Source: Neurospora tetraspora (Eukaryota > Ascomycota > Sordariomycetes > Sordariales > Sordariaceae). Taken from it: DNA of 64,000 nucleotides. This document shows, one piece after another, positions 24,288-32,759 of the stretch (positions are counted from its first letter, which is position 1; the number at the start of each line of letters is the position of its first letter). The notes under the pieces are model-generated. The model had not been told where the DNA came from and did no database searches. It worked only from the letters and a program-made list of their open reading frames with translations. Location of the stretch: NCBI RefSeq assembly GCF_033439725.1, contig NW_026944384.1, positions 3,782,001 through 3,846,000 on the forward strand, written 5' to 3'. The translations under genes were made by a program, and so were the position numbers.

Positions 24288-25799
24288 ATGGCGTTCATCC
24301 AAGATCCCCGTCTACGGCAGCGCTGGAACCAGATCTCCCACAACGCCGAGGCGGTAACCGAGAACGCCGCGGCCGGCATCTGGACCTTCCAGCACACATA
24401 CATCACCCCCTGCCTTTCTTCTCTCGCCGACTCCATCGACAGCTGCACGAGCCTATGTCTCGGGGACCGTGAAGAGCGTGCCCGACGCGCGCGCGAGCGA
24501 GACCGCGGAGCTCACCGGACGAGAGCCGAGTATATGTTTGATTTCTACGACGACTGGGACGATGATTTCGCCGCGGATCAAAGGGCCACCAGTAGTGGAG
24601 GAGGAGGACTCTTCGGCGGCTGGGGCGGCGAGGACTGGGATCGCTTACTGGCAGGGACGGGAAACGATCGGAGACATGCGGCCGGTGGCACGGGGGACGT
24701 GGTGGATCAACCGAGGCGGAAGAGAGGAATGAGTTATGGGACAAGAGGAGGACCGAGGAGGAAGGCTTCCCTGCCCGAGGACGATCCGACTGTCATTCCA
24801 AGGACGGCACCGCTAGGGTTTTTAGGGCGGTTGCCCTTCAAGTTTGGCGGCACACTGAGGTACAAGCCTTCAGCAGCGAACTTACGGGACCACCCGGGTG
24901 CACTTGTGCCTGGACAACAACAGCCGGGAGGGCGCCGGCATCGAGACGAGAATGAGCCGTTGCTGGGGACAAGCTTGGAGGAGGGTGAGCATGCTCGAAT
25001 CCACGAACAACATGCAAGGGAATCGCCACAGTTGAGGCCGCGCAGTAATACTGGCGAGTCAGAGGGCACGTCATCGAGTTCGTATCGATCGAGGAACGAC
25101 ATTTTCCCAAGTGATGGCGAGGGCGATGAGGATGCGGTGCCGTTAGACGACGAATTCGCGGTCGCTTTTGGCCGCGTGGATGACGGGAGCAGTAACAGGA
25201 CGAGAAGTACGAAGGGGAAACGGCCGGCGAACGGAGATAGGGAGTCAGGGATATTGAGATCAGTGTCAAGGACTACGATAGCGTCAACCTACTCGGCCTA
25301 CCAGATCGATGACACCACTATTTTCCCAACATCGGGCTCAGAGGATGCCCTGCCGACGCCATCGCTGGAGGATTTGCAACGAGAGGAAGAACTGGCTGAG
25401 AGGGAAGAGTACGAAGAGATTGAACGCAAGAGAAAGGCTGCGTCTCGCTTGGCCGCACAGCGTGGATTGCGCAAAGAAGAGGAGGGGACTCCCAAGCCAG
25501 AACCAGCACCGAAACTGGAACCGGAGCTGGAATCAAAGCAAGCCGAAGTTAACCACGGATCGACTCCCGAAGAACCCATTCTACAGATGAACACAACACA
25601 AAGCGACGAGACAAGGAAGATCCCTGAGGATGAAGTGAGGGAGACGAAACTCCCAGCTTTTACGGATGTCAGGAACAACGACACTCCTGTAGCCAAGCAG
25701 AACCATAATGGAGGCGTGAAGGAGAGCACGACGGCAAAGCTCGAAGGAAATAACACAGAGCTCGAATTCATACCGGCACGGTTGCCTCATTTTGGATGA
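24288..25799 (+). CDS. Unrecognised acidic/low-complexity protein, single exon
   Basis: 503 residues from an ATG in good context; no intron is needed. I do not recognise a family. The first 60 residues (MAFIQDPRLRQRWNQISHNAEAV to about CTSLCLGD) look folded and include an aromatic segment IWTFQHTYITPC. Next comes a charged EERARRARERDRGAHRTR stretch and YMFDFYDDWDDDF, then Gly/Trp-rich GLFGGWGGEDWDRLLAG. The rest is largely disordered: Arg/Gly, Ser and Glu/Pro-rich, with a short probable helix of Glu/Arg near residues 365-400. Codon use resembles the neighbours and the frame is long and open, so it is very probably a real gene, perhaps a Pezizomycotina-specific protein. No signal peptide or clear membrane segment is seen. 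Confidence 0.75.
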   Translation: MAFIQDPRLRQRWNQISHNAEAVTENAAAGIWTFQHTYITPCLSSLADSIDSCTSLCLGDREERARRARERDRGAHRTRAEYMFDFYDDWDDDFAADQRATSSGGGGLFGGWGGEDWDRLLAGTGNDRRHAAGGTGDVVDQPRRKRGMSYGTRGGPRRKASLPEDDPTVIPRTAPLGFLGRLPFKFGGTLRYKPSAANLRDHPGALVPGQQQPGGRRHRDENEPLLGTSLEEGEHARIHEQHARESPQLRPRSNTGESEGTSSSSYRSRNDIFPSDGEGDEDAVPLDDEFAVAFGRVDDGSSNRTRSTKGKRPANGDRESGILRSVSRTTIASTYSAYQIDDTTIFPTSGSEDALPTPSLEDLQREEELAEREEYEEIERKRKAASRLAAQRGLRKEEEGTPKPEPAPKLEPELESKQAEVNHGSTPEEPILQMNTTQSDETRKIPEDEVRETKLPAFTDVRNNDTPVAKQNHNGGVKESTTAKLEGNNTELEFIPARLPHFG

Positions 25800-26883
25800 A
25801 AGATCAGGCCTGATAATGTGGGTCCAGTAAACAGGGACTGTTGGGGGCTACAAAACGGATCATACGGTATCACGGCTCTGCGGGATAGATGCTTCAGTTA
25901 CGACTTTAATGAACATAAACAACGAAGGGGTGTGCGGCTACAGGTTCCCCATGAGAATTATATTGGTGGTTTGATTGGAAGACGGAGTTTTCAGTTCAAG
26001 GCGAACTGATAGAAACATGAGATGCTCTCCACACAAAAGTCAAAAGACACGAAAGAGGCTATCGTTGACGGCAATCTATAGACCGGAGTTGGGGTCCCTT
26101 TTGGAGTAGTCGGCTATGAGTTATAACATAGGTTGGTTTGAATGATGGTTTCGAATTGGGAGCGTCTTTGTTATTGTCTACATGGTGAGAAGCCTGGCTA
26201 AGAAGAGCACCATAGTCAAACTACCTGTATCGGCCTCGAACAACACCTCGATCATGAAGAGCAGCCCGTCGAGGTCCAAGTGGCAGAGTGCCCACGTATT
26301 TTGATTAGTATAAATGGACGGATTCAACGGCATGTTTAACATCTGAAAGCATGTGGCGATGCGTCCAAACGCGGGGCCTGAAGGTCAAAGAAAGTCAATG
26401 ATGAACATGTCAACCATTCACAATCCAGGGGGACAGCATTGGTGGAGGGTGCCTCGGCTCCGGCTCTCACCTCCCCTGTTCGGCTTCCCCGCATCCCAAG
26501 ACCTACCCCCGTCTACCCCGGACTCCACCATTCCTCCAAAGGGACCACGATACGACGTTATGGGAGACGTCAGTGGAGGTTCATGCCAGATCCCGCCGTT
26601 CATCCCAATTCTTTCGCGCTCGGAGTTCACTAATGTCGGGTCCTTGGAGCTGATACCAAATTCTTTGAGATCGACCTGACAACGGTATTGGATATCAAGC
26701 TCTCACCTCCTTTTCGTCTTTGTAGAGCTTCTTCCCCTTACTTTCTCCCCGAGTGAACTACCTTGTGTGACATCTACCACCTACTGTATGACAGACAACA
26801 CTCGCGATCCAACCACTCCTTACCTTCGTCTGGCACATATCTAATCACTTACACATCGGTCGCGCTCAAACTCACTAGCAACC
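25800..26883. other. Intergenic between the gene at 24288 and nitronate monooxygenase
   Basis: About 1.1 kb with no supported coding region; presumed 3' UTR and promoter. Confidence 0.5.
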
Positions 26884-27975
26884 ATGGCACCATCAACCAC
26901 CGCGCCTACAGGGCCCATCACAACCCCTCTCACCACCCTCTTGGGGATCAAACACCCCATCATCCTCGCCGGCATGGCCCGCGTCTCTGGCGGTCTCCTC
27001 GCGGCTGCCGTCTCCAACGCCGGCGGCCTCGGCGTCATCGGCGGCTTCATGTACACGCCCGACCAGCTGCGCTCCATCATCGCCGAGATGAAAGCCAACT
27101 TCACTCGCCCGGACCTGCCCTTCGGCGTCGACCTGGCGCTCCCGCAGATCGGCGGCTCCGCCCGCAAGACCAACCACGACTACACGGGCGGCAAGCTGGA
27201 CGAGCTGATCGACATCACCATCGAGAGCGGCGCCAAGCTGTTCGTGTCGGCCGTGGGCGTGCCGCCCAAGCGCATCATCGACAAGCTGCACGCCAACGGG
27301 ATCCTGGTCATGAACATGGTCGGACACCCCAAGCACGCCGTCAAGGCGCTGGAATTGGGTGTCGACATGGTGTGCGCCCAGGGAGGCGAAGGTGGTGGAC
27401 ACACGGGCGACGTGGCTAACAGCGTGCTGATCCCCTCGGTGGTGGACGTGGCGAGGACGTTTAAACCCCAGATTCTGAACAAGGTATTGGGTACCACGGA
27501 TCATCCGGCGCTGGTGGTGGCGGCCGGCGGTATCGCGGATGGCAGAGGGCTGGCGAGCAGCTTGATGCAGGGGGCGGCGGGCGTTTGGGTGGGAACGAGG
27601 TTCGTGGCCAGCAAGGAGGCGAGCTGCAGTGAGCAGCACAAGGAGGCGGTGGTGACGTGCGGGTTTCAGGATACCGAGCGGACGCTGGTGCTCAGCGGGA
27701 GGCCGCTAAGGATGAAGACGAACGGGTATATCGCCAAGTGGCATGCGCAGCCGGAGAAGATTGCGGAGCTGACGGGCAAGGGCATCGTGCCGATCGAGTG
27801 GGATATGGATCAAGGGAACGAGATTGACCCGCCGCATCTGATGGGACAGGTGGCGGGGTTGGTGAAGAAGGTGCAGCCGGCTGGGGAGATCGTGGAGGAG
27901 ATGGTACAGGAGGCGGTTGAGCAGTTGAAGTTGGGTCAGGCGTATTTGAACGGGGACAGGGCGAGCAAGCTATGA
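26884..27975 (+). CDS. Nitronate monooxygenase / 2-nitropropane dioxygenase-like FMN enzyme
   Basis: FMN-dependent oxidation of alkyl nitronates such as propionate-3-nitronate, a detoxifying reaction in fungi. Single exon, 363 residues, ATG in the context accATGG. TIM-barrel features: the N-terminal substrate/FMN segment GIKHPIILAGMARVSGG, LAAAVSNAGGLGVIGG, the VCAQGGEGGGHTGD block with the probable catalytic base H173, and phosphate-binding VAAGGIADGRGLASSLMQGA followed by GVWVGTRF. Length is normal. It is not the N. crassa NCD-2 protein as I remember it but another member of the family. The His-containing loop supports NMO activity; related enoyl-ACP reductases of the FabK type share the fold, so the substrate is inferred. 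GC-rich codon use is the strongest of the window. Confidence 0.88.
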   Translation: MAPSTTAPTGPITTPLTTLLGIKHPIILAGMARVSGGLLAAAVSNAGGLGVIGGFMYTPDQLRSIIAEMKANFTRPDLPFGVDLALPQIGGSARKTNHDYTGGKLDELIDITIESGAKLFVSAVGVPPKRIIDKLHANGILVMNMVGHPKHAVKALELGVDMVCAQGGEGGGHTGDVANSVLIPSVVDVARTFKPQILNKVLGTTDHPALVVAAGGIADGRGLASSLMQGAAGVWVGTRFVASKEASCSEQHKEAVVTCGFQDTERTLVLSGRPLRMKTNGYIAKWHAQPEKIAELTGKGIVPIEWDMDQGNEIDPPHLMGQVAGLVKKVQPAGEIVEEMVQEAVEQLKLGQAYLNGDRASKL

Positions 27976-29093
27976 GCGAGGCGGGAAGTCGCTCTAGTCC
28001 GATAATCCATCGCTCAACGCAAATCGTGTTTGGCACCTTCCATATGTTTCCCTCCCGCCCGTTTCCATCCCAACTTCGACTGGGCCCGTCGCCCAAAGGA
28101 CACTACATAGCCCGCAACCTAGCTCCTTCACGGTATATGTACTACTTCCTGCGTCACTCCTTCCGTGGCAAGTTGGTTAAGATGGCGCAGCGGTCAAGGT
28201 TGTTGGCCCCCCCATCCTTTCCTTCCCCCGGCTCTCGTGTACGCTGCGCGTTCGAACCCGGTAGCTGTAAGTCCACGTTTTTTTTTTTTTTTTTTTGCAC
28301 TTTTGTTCTTCTGATCGCTTTTTTTAATGCGTTATCCTCAAGCCGGACGAAGGAAGGAAGGCACAACATTTTGATGTGCTCAAAAGGGGTTTGGGTATTT
28401 TAGATGGAGGTGAGTTACAAACCAGGTGTTGTCCGGCTATCATGGAGTTTTGGAGATACAACCAAAGAGAGACGACCTCACCATAGCGTCGTCACCAAAC
28501 ACCCAAGCGCTGCTGTCATCTGCACGTAAACCTTGGTTACGACCTCTATTTGATCTACCACCTTGCGTAATGATTTCTCTGCTTTCCGCTAGCAATCCAT
28601 TAAGGCTCATGACACATTTGCCGACAAAATCCCGTCAACTTGTGAACACTTGAATGGCGATGGGAAGGTCTAGAAGAGGCATTGCAGGATGACTGTGATC
28701 TTGATCGTGACTGAGGTTTTGACAGAAGAAACTCACGATCAGTATATGATGAGGAAAAAGTCATTTCATCATCTTACCACGTACCCAGCTTATAGGACGT
28801 GTGGAGAGCCACCCACAACGAAACGGCCACTCGAGCTGTTGCTGCATGTCAAAAGGCCTGGTCGTTTACAAGGCCTGGTGTCTCTCGAAACCCTCTCTTC
28901 TCCCGTTGCTACGCATGCCCAATGCTTGGTTCGAAGCAGCTGGATTCAATTCAGCATCTGCGGCGCCCCAACTTGTCGTTTCTGCATCGGTGGGTGTGAT
29001 ATGTTGGTAGCACCCTGACGAGTCGCAGTCTCAACAGCACCCGGGCAAGCATGAGTGGAATAACGAAGTCCTCTTTCCAGGGAGAGAATCTTT
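27976..29093. other. Intergenic between NMO and NAT3 (convergent)
   Basis: Convergent 3' flanks of about 1.1 kb. No coding region. It holds the Pol III-like box arrangement listed separately at 28183-28296. Confidence 0.5.
28183..28296 (+). other. Possible Pol III promoter boxes with a long T-run
   Basis: TGGCGCAGCGG (28183-28193) fits a tRNA-type A box, GCGTTCGAACCC (28248-28259) fits a B box 55 bases later, and 19 T follow at 28278-28296. The order and spacing are those of a Pol III gene. The stretch does not fold as a tRNA: the T-stem and acceptor arms do not pair. It may be a decayed tRNA, a tRNA-derived repeat or chance. Confidence 0.25.
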
Positions 29094-29724
29094 TCACCAC
29101 ACATCGCTCGGGTCCACCTCAAACTTCTCGCCATCTTCCCGAATGTGCTCCTTCTTAACGTCTCTCTTCATGGGTTTGCGCATGTCGTAGGCGTCTTCTG
29201 ACGACTTGGTCGGGTCGCTCGAGTGGTCGCCGTAGTAGTCCTTGACGGTGCGGAAGATGCTGTACCCCATGCTCTTGTAGAACTGGATGGCCTTGTGGTT
29301 GGTGCTCCTCACAAACAGGTCGACGAACCAGGCGTCGTTGGCGTCGGCAGCGGCCTCAAGCTGTTCGGTAAGCATCTTGCCGATGCCCAGACGACGAGCC
29401 TCGGGCGCTACGGTGACTGCGGTGATGTGGGCGTGCCAGGGAAGGTAGTGCTCTGAGAACTTGTAGTAGTCTGGTGAGGACTCAAGTTTGCCCATGACTG
29501 TTGGTGTATGTGAGTATAGAGTCAAACAAAGGGAGTGAAATAAGTAAGTGCTCACTGTATCCAATTATGTTGCCATGCTGATCCTCAGCGACCTGGAAGA
29601 GCGATGGCCACTTTGCATGGTACTGCAAGTAAAATCCAAGCTCGTATGTTTCTGTGAAAGGGTCGAGGTTGCACTTTGAGAACTTGTTCAGGTCATCTGG
29701 GCGGAATTGGCGGAAGTTGGCCAT
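29094..29724 (-). CDS. nat3: NatB N-terminal acetyltransferase catalytic subunit (Nat3/Naa20)
   Basis: Acetylates the N-terminal Met of proteins beginning Met-Asp, Met-Glu, Met-Asn or Met-Gln, co-translationally with the Mdm20 partner. Exons (minus): 29724-29556 and 29497-29094, intron 58 nt splitting the codon in GY|IMGK; 190 residues. The GNAT fold is seen in FRPDDLNKFSKCNLDPFTETY (the Naa20 N-terminal signature), then FYLQYHAKWPSLFQVAE, ITAVTVAPEARRLGIGKML (acetyl-CoA motif R-R-x-G-x-G), FVDLFVRSTNHKAIQFYKSMGY. The C-terminal tail is charged and ends in DPSDVW. Length is normal for the subunit. Confidence 0.93.
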
Positions 29725-30853
29725 TTTGTGAGTGTCTCAGGAACTCCTTCTGTTTCGATGCTGTGGTGATATTTTGAGTTGAAGATATTTGATAGGACCG
29801 TAACGTACGGGATGAAGAAGCAAGGATGATTTAGTGCTTTTAACAGAGCTAGGTTGCGACTACACTACAAGCTGTTAGTGTGGTGTGCTTTGACGTCGAT
29901 AGCTGCCCAACTGCTTGGACCTCCAGGGGCAGTGTGGTGCCCCACGCGTGCCAGATGTCAATGCGGGGCAGACGGTACCTGAGGTGGCACAGGCTCCTGG
30001 AACTGAGCAAAGCCATCTGCCCGCCAGCGATTCAGTTGCCCCTGGCATGAGCCCGCAGCTGGGGACCCTTCAAGTTCCGCCTTCCCGTCTCGTTTCATGG
30101 TCCATGGATGGATGTTTCCTTCTCGGTACTCCCGTCCGTAGTCGCTTGCCCCTGACAGTCCGGGCTTGATGGTCAAACCGCCGAGATCATCCAAGACGAA
30201 ATTCCAGGACCATCACTCTGCACCACCTCAGAACCGCTGTCACATCGCTCGCAGCTACTCCTAGGCATTGCTCAATGCCCCTGGCCACGACTACGAATCA
30301 CCGCTCGCGCTATCCTTCCAAGTCCCCATTCACTCACCTTATCCACTTCAACACTTCATCACTCTCAAGGCCAAAGCAAGAGTTGCCTTCTTACGTCTCT
30401 CTAGCCAAGGTGCTTTGTTCCTCAACGTTTCGAGACAACAAAAGGGATTCCGACGCATTCACGAAAGTCCCCAGTACAGCCCGAAACAGATCCCCCTCAC
30501 CGACCGAGACCGACCGACCGCCCAACAACTACATCTCTCAACACCACCTACGGACCCGCGCCTGTCCCTCTCTACCTACCGCCTAACGAACTCGTCTCAT
30601 ACGTCCGACCTTTCCTGGCCGTCTACCTTAATCCAACTCTCCCGCGTCCGGATACTACGCTACGTCGTCTCGCTTCACAAGAGTATCCCAGTCCGCGAAC
30701 AATCACAACCTGCGCCGCGCACCGCTTTAAGCAGACACCAGCCGTTCGTCTTTCCGAATACTTCTCGCCTTGTTCGCCTACCGCGCGCGGGGGAAGGGAA
30801 TTATTAGGGAAACATTGCTTTCGGATAATCCAACAGGTTACAACACCCACACC
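29725..30853. other. Divergent promoter region between NAT3 and the gene at 30854
   Basis: About 1.1 kb. Bases 30277-30853 contain no ATG on the plus strand and are strongly pyrimidine/C-rich, which fits a 5' leader of the downstream gene. Confidence 0.5.
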
Positions 30854-32212
30854 ATGACGCCGTCTTCACCGCAAACACCACGGCACTCGCCGTACCCCTC
30901 CATGGAGAACCTCAGATCCGCGGCGTCCTACTCCCCGCAAGAGGGCCGCGCCCTTTCACACAAGTCGTCGTTTAACGACCCGCAAGAGGGCCCCGCCCTT
31001 TCACACAAGTCGTCGTTTAACGACCCTTTAACGCCCTCACGAAACAGTTTCAACTCCTCGGTGGGCCCTGCGATGGACATTGGCATGTTTGGAAACGGAG
31101 GCATGGACAACGGCGGCGGGCTGGGTAACCTAGCTGACGAACTAGCCGATGCCTTTTCAGACGGCGAAGACGACTACTTTGAGGGTCAAGAAGGCGAAGA
31201 GGCACCCAACATGGATTTCAAAGGCGAAGAGGAGGACTTGCTCCCGACGCCTATGCCAAAGGATGGGGGTGGTATACGGGATAGCGGTGTCGACGTGGCA
31301 AGTCCCCGGAGCCGCCAGCGCGCAAGTCTAAAATCACAACTCTCGCCGAACGGAAGGGGCCACCATCACCACCACCGCCGAAAGGTGAGCGAGTACGACG
31401 GAAGTGAATACGGCTCTGAGTCGGACCTAGAGCTGTCCGGACTGTCGCCCAGACTGGTGGAGAAGATGGCTGAGGTCGAGTCGCTTGCGCGAAGAGGCAC
31501 AGAAAACAATGGCTCGGCGGCCGACGGGGCATTTCAGCGAGTGACCGAGGGTCTCCGCGATCTAGGTTCACAAGCCGGCGTGGAAGGTGGTGCTACAAGG
31601 TTCGTTTTCAACCCGCCCCCTCCTTACCTTACAAAGAACCACCATAACTCACACCCCTTTTCTCCAAACAGATTAATAACCGCCCACTCAGCCCTAACAA
31701 CCCACCTAACCCACCAAACCCGACAACTACACAGTCTCAGCTTCCCACTCCTCTCCCCGCTCTCGCCCGCCCCAGATGCCGAAGCGATCGACGAATTGCT
31801 GCCCATGCTGGTCAGCCTCTCTACGTGCATGCCGCGGCCCTCGACGGCCGCCTTCGCCCAGCTCGCCTCGCTGCACACCATCACCACGGACTTGGTCCAG
31901 ACGCTCAACTACCTGTCCGATACGCTGCACATGTCGCGGCAGACGACGACGACGGCGACGAGACGCCTCAAAAGCGCGCGCGAGCTGGTGGCGGAGCTCA
32001 AGCGCGAGGAAGAATTGAGGGAGCAGGGCGAGCGCTGGCTGAGCAGGGGCAACTGGAGCGAGAGGCTGCGGAATCGCGAGTGCGCGCACGTCTGTGGCGA
32101 AGTGGTGGGCGGGTTCGAGGAGGTGTGTAATAATTGGCGGAAGAGGTTGTTGGCGCAGGCGGAAGGGGGAGGTGGGGATGGGACGGGGACTATGGGAAGT
32201 GTCGAGGCATGA
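30854..32212 (+). CDS. Unrecognised protein with a disordered N-terminus and helical C-terminal domain
   Basis: Exons 30854-31599 and 31672-32212; 428 residues. The 72-nt intron (donor GTTCGT, acceptor CCAAACAG) has no stop and keeps the frame, so retention would add 24 residues (a Pro/His/Asn-rich segment). The start is the ATG in caccATGA; the frame extends upstream only from a non-ATG codon. Residues 1-200 are Ser/Pro/Gly-rich with an acidic part and a His run, and contain a 15-residue perfect tandem duplication. From ELSGLSPRLVEKMAEVESLA onward the chain is helical: VTEGLRDLGSQ, LITAHSALTTHLTHQTRQL, LLPMLVSLST, HTITTDLVQTLNYLSDTLH, RRLKSARELVAELKREEELREQ, possibly a coiled-coil bundle. 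I do not recognise the family. A role as a cytoskeletal or tether adaptor would be a guess. Confidence 0.75.
   Translation: MTPSSPQTPRHSPYPSMENLRSAASYSPQEGRALSHKSSFNDPQEGPALSHKSSFNDPLTPSRNSFNSSVGPAMDIGMFGNGGMDNGGGLGNLADELADAFSDGEDDYFEGQEGEEAPNMDFKGEEEDLLPTPMPKDGGGIRDSGVDVASPRSRQRASLKSQLSPNGRGHHHHHRRKVSEYDGSEYGSESDLELSGLSPRLVEKMAEVESLARRGTENNGSAADGAFQRVTEGLRDLGSQAGVEGGATRFVFNPPPPYLTKNHHNSHPFSPNRLITAHSALTTHLTHQTRQLHSLSFPLLSPLSPAPDAEAIDELLPMLVSLSTCMPRPSTAAFAQLASLHTITTDLVQTLNYLSDTLHMSRQTTTTATRRLKSARELVAELKREEELREQGERWLSRGNWSERLRNRECAHVCGEVVGGFEEVCNNWRKRLLAQAEGGGGDGTGTMGSVEA
30935..31024 (+). repeat. 45-bp tandem duplication inside the coding region
   Basis: Bases 30935-30979 and 30980-31024 differ at a single base. 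Each unit encodes PQEG-x-ALSHKSSFND in frame, so the protein gains 15 residues. The near identity implies a recent event. Confidence 0.95.
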
Positions 32213-32759
32213 TTATCCATCTGATGTTGTTGGTTGGTTGACTGAGTATTCTCAACGATGGGATGGAATATAACAAGCAAGATGTTTGACGATCAATGAG
32301 AAGGGAAGAAGGGATGGCGATAGAGAAAGAGCAAGAAAGCGGCGCATATACTTTCAACACTTCACTTTGTGTTAGAAAAGAGTTGTGAGCGATATAGATG
32401 AGAAGCAGAGAGAGGGTACACACTATATATAACGACGGAATGATGACCTCAAACCTAATACAACTTACATACAATACAGTAGATCGGTAAATAAAAAGAA
32501 ACTTGCGATCGACACTAGTTGCAGGTGCTTAAAGCCCAAAACACATAGTCACGGAGCAGTTTATTTTCATATAATCATTAAATAGACTCTACACTTCACT
32601 GGGGCCATCAAACTTACGCTTAGTTCACGCTTAGCCTCAATCACCTACGCCTCGCCCAGCCCTTACCAACGTTTCTAACAATGTTCAATTATTCTAGTAG
32701 AGTATTTGTGGTCTCCACAGAAAGATGGTAGTTTATCAGATGACACAGGTCAAGACATC
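32213..32759. other. Convergent intergenic spacer
   Basis: 547 bp between the stops of two convergent genes, AT-rich compared with its neighbours; only 3' UTR sequence expected. Confidence 0.5.

Noticed and set aside
30268-30807. Plus-strand frames of 100-180 codons before the gene at 30854
   Set aside because: C/T-rich leader sequence without in-frame ATG after 30277; better explained as 5' UTR.
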